From NCBI GenBank assembly GCA_006226555.1, contig SBGS01000094.1:1-7556 (forward strand): a stretch of 7,556 nucleotides of DNA, read 5' to 3'. The stretch is from Bacteroidota bacterium (lineage in GTDB: Bacteria > Bacteroidota > Bacteroidia > Flavobacteriales_D > Crocinitomicaceae). This document shows, in pieces, positions 1-7,474 of this stretch (the stretch's first letter is position 1; every line of letters begins with the position of its first letter). Under the pieces are notes generated by a model. That model ran no database searches. It was not told the origin of the DNA and saw only the letters and a program-made list of their open reading frames with translations. A program made the translations under genes and the position numbers.

Positions 1-1307
1 TTTTCGTCCAATGTTCTGTCCTTTGTATCGAATACCGTTGTTGGCTTCGGACGAACAGGTGCAGGATTGTCATTCGTATTCACGATTGGATTGCGAATTG
101 GGTCAAGTTGAATTCCTGCCGTCGGATCGTCAATCAAATGTCTTGGTGTAGGAGGTAAATTCAAATAAGCGTTGTCAAAAATACATCCCTCAAGTTGTTC
201 ACCTCTGATTCCATTATCTTCACAATGTCTGCGAGCTCTATCTCTTCTGTCAGGCGTTAAATCATCAATTGTCATATGTACACGAGGGAAGGTCCTATCA
301 GTAAACGTAAAGGTAGAGGTCCCCAATGGATAATCGAAAAGTGATGTCGACATAGATACACGGTGCAAATCAGCAAATTCACGAGCTAAAAACGCTAAAT
401 GTTGCCTTTTTGCCAGGTCTGCATTTGGTCCTGTGCCTGCAGTTCTAATCGGAATGATATCATTACCTGTATTGTAATCATCACGTGAAATGTTATTTGC
501 ATTCCCCATCAAACCGGTGTAACCACCGTGCATACATGGATACACATTAGTTGTTACGTTTATGAATGACATACCCGAACTATTTCTGATCTGAGCGGTA
601 ACAGATTCTCCGGTAGGCCAATCGATCACATACATGCCTCTAGACTTTCTGATCGTTCCTCCTCTACTCAAGAAATAAGGTCTATCAGTGATCTGAACAG
701 CCATTCCATTTACACGGACAGGTGTAGAATTATTACCGTCAGGAACATCCTCTGCGTAGATTCCTACTCTATCACCACCTACATTCATTGCAACAGCAGT
801 ATTCAAAGAGAAGTTCTCATTTTGCGCTTTCTGACGAGTTTGAACCAACACCATTCCGTCATTTGATCGAACAAGATCAAATTCTCCAACTGTCTGGAAT
901 GAATAATTTGCTCCATCAAATGATTCTAAGTGCGGATCACCATATGATCTACCAGAAACAGGAGAGCAGCTGCGACGAGCAACAAAAGTGTTGATCGTGT
1001 TCCATCTCGGATCATTTGCATTTTGCTGAGCGCGCTCACCACTTAAGGTTCTAATTCTATTTGAAACATCATTCGGCACTACATCCAACATCTGTGCAGG
1101 TGTAATGTTTTCAGGAAATGTTCTATCCGGAATTTCTGTCTGATCAGAGATTGCAACCATACTTTCGGCAAGCCACTGACCACGAACTGGATCCCAGCCA
1201 GTCAACTCTTGACGAATCGGTTCAAATGATGTATTAAAATCTGCATCCTGGGCAAATGCCATCCACCCTGGTGCTAAAAAGAGTATTAAAAGTAAACGTG
1301 TTTGCAT
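1..1307 (-). CDS. Secreted VWD-domain protein, N-terminal 435 residues (3' end outside the window)
   Basis: An open frame runs from ATG at 1307 to the left edge without a stop, giving 435 codons plus two bases. It opens with a signal peptide: MQTR, a hydrophobic stretch at 5-18, and likely cleavage after Ala19 (AFA|QD). Residues about 114-280 look like a von Willebrand factor type D domain: CSPVSG at 114, GDPHLESFDG from 123, a YSFQ..GEFDLV strand, and GLMGN at 265-269 followed by a calcium-loop-like N/D-rich stretch ending in DDY. The canonical GLCGN cysteine is Met267; Cys258 lies just upstream and may pair with Cys114 (inference). Next come a SLFDY motif at 322-326 with TFTDRTFP, and a Cys362/Cys375 segment (HCEDNG...GCIFD), a tail I recall from bacterial VWD proteins. 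The end of the visible part is proline-rich, perhaps a linker to further domains. The product is probably exported, to the cell surface or outside. The function is unknown; adhesion or matrix roles are only guesses. The gene follows the nqr terminator, so it is probably a separate transcription unit. Confidence 0.82.
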   Translation of the reverse strand, partial: MQTRLLLILFLAPGWMAFAQDADFNTSFEPIRQELTGWDPVRGQWLAESMVAISDQTEIPDRTFPENITPAQMLDVVPNDVSNRIRTLSGERAQQNANDPRWNTINTFVARRSCSPVSGRSYGDPHLESFDGANYSFQTVGEFDLVRSNDGMVLVQTRQKAQNENFSLNTAVAMNVGGDRVGIYAEDVPDGNNSTPVRVNGMAVQITDRPYFLSRGGTIRKSRGMYVIDWPTGESVTAQIRNSSGMSFINVTTNVYPCMHGGYTGLMGNANNISRDDYNTGNDIIPIRTAGTGPNADLAKRQHLAFLAREFADLHRVSMSTSLFDYPLGTSTFTFTDRTFPRVHMTIDDLTPDRRDRARRHCEDNGIRGEQLEGCIFDNAYLNLPPTPRHLIDDPTAGIQLDPIRNPIVNTNDNPAPVRPKPTTVFDTKDRTLDE

Positions 1308-1326
1308 AATCAATCGCTTTAATCCA

Positions 1327-1367
1327 CAATTGAATTTACAAAATATATGCCAGATTTTCAATTGAAT
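1327..1367. repeat. Two direct copies of CAATTGAAT upstream of the VWD gene
   Basis: CAATTGAAT occurs at 1327-1335 and again at 1359-1367, 32 bp apart start to start, about three helical turns. The second copy sits in a 10-bp palindrome, TTCAATTGAA, at 1357-1366. The copies flank the weak promoter candidate of the VWD gene, so they could be operator half-sites. The region is very AT-rich and chance is a fair explanation. Confidence 0.3.
1339..1347 (-). promoter_or_regulatory. Weak candidate -7 element for the VWD gene
   Basis: On the minus strand this reads TATATTTTG, one base longer between TA and TTTG than the Bacteroidota TAnnTTTG element. It lies about 32 nt before the VWD start codon and just after the nqr terminator, where a promoter would be expected. 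No well-placed upstream TTG element was found: the nearest TTTTTG is part of the terminator tail and about 24 nt away. Support is positional more than sequence-based. Confidence 0.3.
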
Positions 1368-1372
1368 AAAAC

Positions 1373-1403
1373 AAAAAGGTCTGACCAAATGGCCAGACCT
1401 TTT
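1373..1403 (-). terminator. Intrinsic terminator of the nqr operon
   Basis: Read on the minus strand, AAAAGGUCUGGCC pairs with GGUCAGACCUUUU around an AUUU loop, giving 13 base pairs including one G-U wobble. A U-rich tail (UUUUUGUUUUAUU) follows. The wobble position would be an A-C mismatch in a plus-strand transcript and the tail is weaker on that side, so the hairpin is best suited to minus-strand transcription. It starts 19 nt after the nqrF stop codon and separates the operon from the VWD gene. Confidence 0.88.
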
Positions 1404-1421
1404 ATATTCTATAGGAATATA

Positions 1422-2720
1422 TTATCCTCCGAAGTCATCGAATCGAACATTCTCCGGTGGAACACCCCAATCATCACACATTTTTACAACTGCGTTGTTC
1501 ATCATTGGTGGACCACAGAAATAAAACTCTATGTCTTCCGGTGCATCATGCTTCGACAAATACTGATCGATCACAGCCTGGTGCACAAATCCGATAAATC
1601 CATCTCCATTTGGATCGTCAATATCTTGTTTTGCAACCCAATTATCTTCTGGTAATGGTTCAGAAAGTACAAGGTAGAACTTGAAGTTCGGGAAATCCTT
1701 TTCCAAATCACGGAAGTAGTGAATATAGAATAGTTCTTCTCTCGAACGACCTCCGTACCAATAAGTCACCTTTCTATTCGTTTTCAATGTTTTGAAAAGT
1801 TCATAAAGGTGAGAACGCATTGGAGCCATCCCGGCACCACCACCGATGTACAACATCTCTGCATCCGACTCATTGATGAAGAATTCTCCATAAGGACCAG
1901 AGATAATCGCCTTATCACCTGGTTTCAGGTTAAAGATGTAAGAAGACGCTACACCCGGATTAACATTCATCCATGTGTTTCTAGCACGATCCCATGGTGG
2001 AGTTGCAACACGCACATTCAACATGATTCTTCTTCCTTCTGCTGGGTAAGAGGCCATAGAGTATGCACGAACTACTTCTTCGTCGTTTTTCATAACCAGA
2101 TCCCACATACCAAATTTATCCCAGTGCTTACGGAACTTATCAGGTTCTCCCGGGTGATCTTGTGGATGAGCTGAAATATCCATTTCTGAGTACTTGATCG
2201 TACAAGGAGGAATCTTGATCTGGATATAACCTCCAGCTTTGTAATCCATATCCTCAGGGATCTCAACGATAAATTCTTTGATGAATGTCGCAACGTTAAA
2301 GTTTGAAACAACTGTTGCTTCCCATTCCTTAATACCAAGTACTTCCTCTTCAACATGGATTTTCATATCCTCTTTCACCTTCACCTGGCAACCAAGTCTC
2401 CAATGATCAGCAACTTCCTTACGAGAGAAATGAGGCTCTTCCGTAGGAAGAATATTCCCCCCACCTTCTAGAACCTGACATTTACATTGGATACAAGTAC
2501 CTCCACCACCACATGCAGATGGAAGGAAAATACCATTATTACCAAGGGTACTCAATAGCGTACTACCACCATCAACTTCAATAACACGTTCTCCGTGGTT
2601 GATATCAATCTTAATTTTTCCAGAAGGAGATAATTTCGCCTTTACAAATAATAGCATACCTACCAGTAGAAGAACTACTAATAAAAAGGCTGCTACCGTT
2701 ATTCCTACAGTTAAACCCAT
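1422..2720 (-). CDS. nqrF: Na+-translocating NADH:quinone reductase subunit F (NADH dehydrogenase, FAD and 2Fe-2S)
   Basis: Electron entry subunit of Na+-NQR. It oxidises NADH on the cytoplasmic side and passes electrons through FAD and a [2Fe-2S] cluster. The 432-residue protein has one N-terminal membrane helix (about 4-27), then a plant-type ferredoxin domain with Cys70, Cys76, Cys79 and Cys111 (CGGGGTCIQC, then RLGC), the spacing and numbering I recall for Vibrio NqrF. The reductase part follows: FAD-binding RAYSMASYP at 218-226, a second FAD segment GVASSYIFNLKPGDK at 256-270, nucleotide-binding GGGAGMAPMRSH at 293-304, FYFCGPPMM with Cys402 near the NADH site, and the typical DDFGG C-terminus. 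It is about 24 residues longer than the roughly 408-residue Vibrio protein. ATG at 2720 is one base after the nqrE stop, implying translational coupling. It is the last gene of the operon, closed by the hairpin just downstream. Confidence 0.98.
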   Translation of the reverse strand: MGLTVGITVAAFLLVVLLLVGMLLFVKAKLSPSGKIKIDINHGERVIEVDGGSTLLSTLGNNGIFLPSACGGGGTCIQCKCQVLEGGGNILPTEEPHFSRKEVADHWRLGCQVKVKEDMKIHVEEEVLGIKEWEATVVSNFNVATFIKEFIVEIPEDMDYKAGGYIQIKIPPCTIKYSEMDISAHPQDHPGEPDKFRKHWDKFGMWDLVMKNDEEVVRAYSMASYPAEGRRIMLNVRVATPPWDRARNTWMNVNPGVASSYIFNLKPGDKAIISGPYGEFFINESDAEMLYIGGGAGMAPMRSHLYELFKTLKTNRKVTYWYGGRSREELFYIHYFRDLEKDFPNFKFYLVLSEPLPEDNWVAKQDIDDPNGDGFIGFVHQAVIDQYLSKHDAPEDIEFYFCGPPMMNNAVVKMCDDWGVPPENVRFDDFGG

Positions 2721-2721
2721 C

Positions 2722-3417
2722 TTAGCTTAATTTAATTGTATTTGATTCGTTGACAGTGATCTCAATTGCAGAAGACTTTTTGTCCTCTTTCACATCTTTA
2801 CCGTACTTGATACCCATGAAGCTCATGAAAGCGATTCCCATAAGTCCTGTAAGGATAAATGTGATTCCCAATCCTCTAAGAGGAGCAGGAACTTGAGAAT
2901 AGCGGATCTTTTCGCGAATAGCAGCGATCGCAACAATTGCGATGAACCATCCAATACCTGATCCTAATGAGAATGCTGTTGCATCCAAAATAGTTGAATA
3001 CTGACGCTCTTGCATAAACAAGGCACCACCAAGGATAGAACAGTTTACAGCGATCAATGGAAGGAAGATCCCAAGCGCACCATAAAGTGCAGGAGCGAAT
3101 TTCTCCACGATCATCTCAACCAACTGCACGATCGATGCAACGACTGCAATAAACATGATGAATGAAAGGAAGCTAAGATCGATCTCAGCATACTCAGGGC
3201 TGATCCAAGCAAGAGCTCCGGCTTTCAATAAATAATTCTCAAGTAAGTAGTTAACCGGAACCGTAACGAATAATACAAAGATTACTGCTGCTCCCAATCC
3301 TACTGCAGTTTTCACAGTCTTAGATACCGCCAGGTATGAACACATACCAAGGAAGTAAGCGAAGATCATATTCTCCGAGAATATGGCCTTTACAAATATG
3401 TCTAAAGTACTTTCCAT
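2722..3417 (-). CDS. nqrE: Na+-translocating NADH:quinone reductase subunit E
   Basis: Integral membrane subunit, 231 residues, with about six hydrophobic segments. It is a homologue of NqrD and RnfA/RnfE proteins and packs with NqrD as an inverted pair. Cys26 (FLGMCSYLAVSKTVKTAVGLG region) and Cys126 (PLIAVNCSILGGALF region) are the conserved residues that, with two cysteines of NqrD, hold the intramembrane iron-sulfur centre in the known Vibrio structure. The conserved E106-KF-P loop and the ERQYS segment at 137-141 are also present. Compared with the roughly 198-residue Vibrio protein it has a small insertion around residues 60-80 and a charged C-terminal tail of about 30 residues (KYGKDVKEDKK onward) after the last helix. 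The start at 3417 lies 22 nt after nqrD. Confidence 0.97.
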   Translation of the reverse strand: MESTLDIFVKAIFSENMIFAYFLGMCSYLAVSKTVKTAVGLGAAVIFVLFVTVPVNYLLENYLLKAGALAWISPEYAEIDLSFLSFIMFIAVVASIVQLVEMIVEKFAPALYGALGIFLPLIAVNCSILGGALFMQERQYSTILDATAFSLGSGIGWFIAIVAIAAIREKIRYSQVPAPLRGLGITFILTGLMGIAFMSFMGIKYGKDVKEDKKSSAIEITVNESNTIKLS

Positions 3418-3439
3418 AATAATTTATTTCTGCAGTTTA

Positions 3440-4129
3440 TTAATGATCTTCAATTAGTGCTTTGTTGCGAGAACGCTGTACCCAAATGATTACACCAACG
3501 ATGATCAAAGCCATTGGAGGAAGGATCATAAGGTTATTGTTAACATATCCCATTGTGTATAATCCTGATTCTTCACCTGGCAAAGAGCTACCGAAGATCT
3601 GAATACCCATCAATGTTCCAGAACCAAGTAATTCACGGAAGATCGCAACCAAGATCAAAAGACCTGAATAACCAAGACCATTTCCGACAGCATCCATAAT
3701 AGAAGGCCAAGGTTTATTACCCATCGCGAATGCTTCAAAACGTCCCATGATGATACAGTTCGTAATGATCAATCCAACGAATACAGATAATTTCTCAGAA
3801 ATATCCGGAAGATATGCTTTCAATACTTCGTTTACAATGATCACAAGTGAAGCAACTACAACAAGCTGTACGATAATACGAATTCGAGAAGGAATCATAT
3901 TTCTCAGCATAGAGATGATCATGTTTCCAAGCACTAGTACGAAGACAACGGACAATCCCATCACGATCGCCTGTTGAACCTGAACGGTAATCGCAAGTGC
4001 AGAACAAATACCTAATACCTGCACCGTTACAGGGTTATTATCCGTTAACGGGTCAGTAACTAACTTTCTATTCTTCTTTGAGAATAACGGTTCTTTTGGT
4101 GCTTTCGCTTTTTCAACTGTTTCGCTCAT
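3440..4129 (-). CDS. nqrD: Na+-translocating NADH:quinone reductase subunit D
   Basis: Integral membrane subunit, 229 residues, with about six transmembrane segments, partner of NqrE. Signature stretches are DNNPVTVQVLGICSALAIT (Cys42), RIRIIVQLVVVASLVIIVN, and LIITNCIIMGRFEAFAM (Cys125). The two cysteines correspond to Vibrio Cys29 and Cys112, which share the membrane iron-sulfur centre with NqrE. FRELLGSGTL at 164-173 is another family motif. The N-terminus is about 13 residues longer than the Vibrio protein and lysine-rich (MSETVEKAKAPKEPLFSKKN), which accounts for the shifted numbering. The start at 4129 lies 10 nt after the nqrC stop. No defects are visible. Confidence 0.97.
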   Translation of the reverse strand: MSETVEKAKAPKEPLFSKKNRKLVTDPLTDNNPVTVQVLGICSALAITVQVQQAIVMGLSVVFVLVLGNMIISMLRNMIPSRIRIIVQLVVVASLVIIVNEVLKAYLPDISEKLSVFVGLIITNCIIMGRFEAFAMGNKPWPSIMDAVGNGLGYSGLLILVAIFRELLGSGTLMGIQIFGSSLPGEESGLYTMGYVNNNLMILPPMALIIVGVIIWVQRSRNKALIEDH

Positions 4130-4139
4130 AACCGTTCAA

Positions 4140-4868
4140 TTAAAGTTTTTTAAAATAATTGGTGTAAACCTGTACACAACGATTCACCATTTCTTCCACT
4201 CCTTTTGAAGTAATAGTTCCTCCTGTGATACCATCAACCTTAGAAGGCATTGCACCAGAACCATCTTTAACGATCTCAAATTTCTGGAAGTCACCTTCTT
4301 CGTTTGCCACCTCTTCTCCTATCCAACGATTGATAAAGAATGGCTGAATGATCTCAGCTCCAAGTCCCGGAGTTTCCCCCTGGTGTCCAAAAGAAGCTCC
4401 TTTGATCGTTCTCATATCTTCATCCAGACAAATGTTACCCCAGATCGGTCCCCAAAGTCCTTTTCCAACAATCGGAATGATATAAGATTTCTTACCGTCC
4501 TTTTCAGCGATGAAAAGCGGGAAGTTTTTGTCAGTCTCCTTTAGATTTTTGTCTTTGTACTCTTTCTTGATGTCAACATCAAATGCACTAACTCCTTCTT
4601 TAACGTCGCCGTTAATGTCCAGGACTACCGCATCATCTAAGTTCACATACTTATCGAACTCCGATTCTGCGTTTTTACGATTAATGCTGTTCATCTCTTC
4701 TGAAGAAAGAAGAGCAGAAAGAATATCGATCTTCTTCTTGATGATCGCATTTTTTTCCTGCATTGGTTTCAATCCCATTGAGATCAATGCCAGGGCTGCC
4801 CCTACGACCACAACCAGTACGATCGCAAAGCCAAATGTATATCCGTTACCGTCTTTATTAATTGCCAT
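4140..4868 (-). CDS. nqrC: Na+-translocating NADH:quinone reductase subunit C (covalent FMN, periplasmic)
   Basis: NqrC carries FMN linked by a phosphoester bond to a threonine, added by the ApbE flavin transferase, and relays electrons towards NqrB. The 242-residue protein has one N-terminal membrane helix (about 12-32) and a periplasmic FMN-binding domain. Within it are GLWGPIWG at 137-144, GHQGETPGLGAEI at 161-173, and the attachment motif DGITGGT at 212-218, making Thr218 the likely flavin acceptor. Textbook motifs have SGAT; here the residue before the acceptor is glycine. The N-terminal MAINKDGNGYTFGFA matches the usual MxxNKDSxxYT pattern of the family and supports the ATG at 4868, two bases after the nqrB stop. 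No apbE gene lies in this window, so flavinylation must depend on a gene elsewhere. Confidence 0.97.
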   Translation of the reverse strand: MAINKDGNGYTFGFAIVLVVVVGAALALISMGLKPMQEKNAIIKKKIDILSALLSSEEMNSINRKNAESEFDKYVNLDDAVVLDINGDVKEGVSAFDVDIKKEYKDKNLKETDKNFPLFIAEKDGKKSYIIPIVGKGLWGPIWGNICLDEDMRTIKGASFGHQGETPGLGAEIIQPFFINRWIGEEVANEEGDFQKFEIVKDGSGAMPSKVDGITGGTITSKGVEEMVNRCVQVYTNYFKKL

Positions 4869-4870
4869 AA

Positions 4871-6064
4871 TTAAGCAGTTTTAACTCGTTTAAGTCTTCT
4901 TTTAATGTTCGCCTGAACAACATAATGATCTATGATCGGCGCCATTACATTCATGAATAAGATCGCCAGCATTACACCTTCAGGGTATGCAGGATTTAAC
5001 ACACGAATTAGAATGGCAATTAATCCACCAAAGAATCCATAAAAGATCTTACCTGTAGCCGTTTGTGCTGCAGTAACCGGATCTGTTGCCATGAATACCG
5101 CTCCAAATGCAAATCCTCCAATCACTAAATGGAAATGAGCAGGAAGATCTAAGTAATCGTTTCCGCCAACAGCATTTAATAACAATCCCATTACGTATCC
5201 TCCAGCGAAGAAGGAAGCCATAATTCTAAATGAACCAACTCTCGTGATCAAAAGAATTGCTGCTCCGATCAAACAAGCGATCACTGAAGTTTCTCCAATC
5301 GACCCAGGGATCATTCCGAATAATGAATCCATGAGTGAATAATTGTTGGTATAGGCATCTAGGTTTTCGAATACCGGCTTGTCAGACATAAATGAAGCAA
5401 GATCTCCAAGTGCAGTAGAACCAGTAAAACCATCTACTTCTTGTCCTGCCATCCAAACTTTGTCTCCTGACATTGAAGTCGGATAAGCGAAGAATAGGAA
5501 AGCACGTGCTGTCAATGCAACGTTCAGAATATTCATCCCCGTTCCACCGAAAATTTCCTTTCCGATAACAACCGCAAATGCCGTAGCAACTCCAACCATC
5601 CAAAGCGGAACATCCGCAGGCATAATAAGTGGAATCAACAATCCTGACACAAGGAAACCTTCATGTAAGGAGTGCCCCTTAATTATACCGAAAATGAATT
5701 CAACCGTTAGACCTACTCCGTATGAAACAATGATCAATGGCAGAACTACTTTCAATCCTGCGATAATTTTCGCACCTTGATCAGCCCAGAAAACAAGATC
5801 TCTATCTCCTGAAGCTGCCACCATTTCCCAGTGCCCCGTATTGTAAATACCGAACAATAAAGCCGGTACCAACGCAAGGATCACGGTCATCATAGTTCTC
5901 TTCAAATCAACTCCATCACGGATATGCGCACCTTTCTTTGTAGTTATAGCAGGCGTAAACGCTAATGTCGCAAATGATTCAAATACCGGATGCCACTTTT
6001 CCAGTTTACCTCCTTTGGCAAACTTTGGCTCCATATTGTGTACAATTTTCTCTAAGAATTTCAC
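4871..6064 (-). CDS. nqrB: Na+-translocating NADH:quinone reductase subunit B (covalent FMN, membrane)
   Basis: Large membrane subunit, 397 residues with about ten hydrophobic helices. It holds covalent FMN, contributes to quinone reduction, and is central to the Na+ path. The motif DGFTGST at 211-217 marks Thr217 as the probable FMN acceptor, with serine replacing the usual alanine just before it. Other family stretches are HEGFLVSGLLIPLIMP at 134-149, GKEIFGGTGMNILNVALTARA at 168-188, MATDPVTA at 325-332 and NPAYPEGVMLAIL at 357-369. The start is GTG at 6064. An in-frame TAA lies six codons upstream with no ATG between, and the resulting KFLEKI N-terminus matches NqrB homologues (KKFLE). 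The first internal ATG, at 6034, would remove this conserved segment. The gap after nqrA is 18 nt. Confidence 0.97.
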   Translation of the reverse strand: MKFLEKIVHNMEPKFAKGGKLEKWHPVFESFATLAFTPAITTKKGAHIRDGVDLKRTMMTVILALVPALLFGIYNTGHWEMVAASGDRDLVFWADQGAKIIAGLKVVLPLIIVSYGVGLTVEFIFGIIKGHSLHEGFLVSGLLIPLIMPADVPLWMVGVATAFAVVIGKEIFGGTGMNILNVALTARAFLFFAYPTSMSGDKVWMAGQEVDGFTGSTALGDLASFMSDKPVFENLDAYTNNYSLMDSLFGMIPGSIGETSVIACLIGAAILLITRVGSFRIMASFFAGGYVMGLLLNAVGGNDYLDLPAHFHLVIGGFAFGAVFMATDPVTAAQTATGKIFYGFFGGLIAILIRVLNPAYPEGVMLAILFMNVMAPIIDHYVVQANIKRRLKRVKTA

Positions 6065-6077
6065 GATAACTCTTTTT
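6062..6077 (-). promoter_or_regulatory. nqrB GTG start codon with a purine-rich ribosome binding site
   Basis: On the minus strand AAAAAGAG (6077-6070) precedes GTG (6064-6062) by five bases. This weak purine-rich site decides for the GTG start over the internal ATG at 6034. It is the only non-ATG start among the genes of the window. Confidence 0.6.
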
Positions 6078-6082
6078 AGTTA

Positions 6083-7447
6083 TTACATACATTCACTTTG
6101 GATCAAATCCAGTCCCTGACGAATTTTATCCTGAATGTCAATTTTAGACGAACATACATACTCACACAGCGCAAAATCTTCAGGAGCTACTTCGTAAATT
6201 CCTAAATTTTCCATTGCGTCGATATCATGTGTTATTGCTGCCTTTGTTAACTGCATTGGCAGGATATCAAACGGGAAGACACGATCAAGCTCGCCTGTAA
6301 CAACGAATGCTCTTTCTTCTCCATTTGTATTAGTATCCATTCGGTATTGTTTCTTTCCACCGATCCATGATGACAACAATAATCTGTTGTTTGAGAATTT
6401 ATCCAATCCAGGACTCATCCAACCCTTCGTTAGAACGAATTTCAACTGATCTCCCTCAGGAATTACAGTTATTTGATTGTGATAGAATCCAAGGTGACCG
6501 TCTTTCGCTATTTTATCTCCTGTCAAAACATTTCCGCTGATAACGCGAACGTGGTCAGAGGTAATTCTTCCGGCTAAAAGCTCAGACACATTTGAACCAG
6601 GGATAATTTCGAAATACTGAGGATCCTTGATCTCTGAACCGGTAAGAGCAATTACACGCTTTGGATTATATCTTCCTGTCAAGAAATAGCGTCCAATGAT
6701 CACTACATCCTGAGCATTTACCGTCCAAACAAATTCACCTTTATTGATCGGATCAATGTGATGAATTTGAGTTCCAACGTTTCCTGCAGGGTGAGGACCG
6801 TAAATCTTATTTATCTGAACACCTTTCGCTTCAGTAAAAACAGCGTCAGCAGGTGCTTTTCCATTCAGTGTTAAATGAACTTTTCCAGTTGTTAACTTTG
6901 AAAGAACATCCAAACCTGCCTGGAATTCTGCATTCTTACCGTGTAGGGCAAAATCGAAATCCGGAGCAAGTGGTGAACTATCAAATGCCGAAACAAAGAT
7001 TGCTTTCGGTGCTTGATTTGGATCCGCAACAACATCAATTGGACGTTGTTTTATGTATGGCCACAGACCAGCTTCCAACATGGTAGCTTTGAGTGCTTCT
7101 ACATCCTTTGAATCAAAATCAATAGCGCCAATTGGAGAATAATCCTGATCACCTTCCAGTGTAATCACTACCTCTAGAATGCGCCTTTTTTCTCCTCTTA
7201 CAATCGCTTCCAGCTTACCATTAACTGGAGACGCGAATTTGATCGCATCATTGTATTTATCGTGGAAAATTGCTTGACCGATCTTCACATTTGCTCCTTC
7301 TTTGAGCATCATCTTAGGGTTTACCCCGTGAAAATCGGATGGTCGGATAGCTACAGTTTTCGGCGTTGGCGCTTCTGATTTGATCTTGTTCGCTACACCT
7401 ACTAATCTGATATCCAAACCTTTCCTGATCTTAACAGTTTTCGACAT
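6083..7447 (-). CDS. nqrA: Na+-translocating NADH:quinone reductase subunit A
   Basis: Soluble cytoplasmic subunit, 454 residues (about 446 in Vibrio), without membrane helices. It docks on NqrB and is implicated in quinone binding. The N-terminal part resembles the RnfC-type barrel-sandwich fold: KIRKGLDIRLVG at 6-17, the region around IRPSDFHGVNPKMMLKEG at 34-51, and ASPVNGKLEAIVRGEKRRI at 72-90. Further family stretches are YGPHPAGNVGTQIHHIDP at 216-233, GRYFLTGRYNPKRVIALTG at 252-270 and ILPMQL at 395-400. Near the end is ALCEYVCSSKIDIQ at 426-439, related to the cysteine-bearing region of RnfC but lacking a full ferredoxin set, as expected for NqrA. ATG at 7447 gives MSKTVKIRKGLD, the normal N-terminus. 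It is the first gene of the operon, with its promoter just upstream. Confidence 0.97.
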   Translation of the reverse strand: MSKTVKIRKGLDIRLVGVANKIKSEAPTPKTVAIRPSDFHGVNPKMMLKEGANVKIGQAIFHDKYNDAIKFASPVNGKLEAIVRGEKRRILEVVITLEGDQDYSPIGAIDFDSKDVEALKATMLEAGLWPYIKQRPIDVVADPNQAPKAIFVSAFDSSPLAPDFDFALHGKNAEFQAGLDVLSKLTTGKVHLTLNGKAPADAVFTEAKGVQINKIYGPHPAGNVGTQIHHIDPINKGEFVWTVNAQDVVIIGRYFLTGRYNPKRVIALTGSEIKDPQYFEIIPGSNVSELLAGRITSDHVRVISGNVLTGDKIAKDGHLGFYHNQITVIPEGDQLKFVLTKGWMSPGLDKFSNNRLLLSSWIGGKKQYRMDTNTNGEERAFVVTGELDRVFPFDILPMQLTKAAITHDIDAMENLGIYEVAPEDFALCEYVCSSKIDIQDKIRQGLDLIQSECM

Positions 7448-7474
7448 ACGTCACAGCGTTTAAAATATCACAGG

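Noticed and set aside
788..994. Plus-strand open frame of 68 codons
   Set aside because: It is antisense to the VWD domain coding region, whose motifs are clear on the minus strand, and its own translation is low-complexity and featureless.
1347..2174. Plus-strand open frames at 1347-1655 and 1809-2174
   Set aside because: They lie antisense inside nqrF and, for the first, across the terminator. The translations are rich in Trp, His and Cys with no recognisable domain. nqrF is unmistakable on the other strand.
4510..4884. Plus-strand open frame of 124 codons
   Set aside because: It is the antisense shadow of nqrC; its hydrophobic and Ser/Thr-rich look comes from the complement of the NqrC helix and codon bias.
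6032..6064. Alternative ATG start for nqrB at 6034
   Set aside because: It would delete the KFLEKI segment shared with other NqrB proteins; the GTG at 6064 has a purine-rich site at suitable spacing.
1422..7447. Possibility that the cluster is Rnf rather than Nqr
   Set aside because: NqrD/E resemble RnfE/A, but the set has NqrA without ferredoxin clusters, no RnfB-type polyferredoxin, and an NqrF with ferredoxin, FAD and NADH domains. Gene order A-F is that of nqr.
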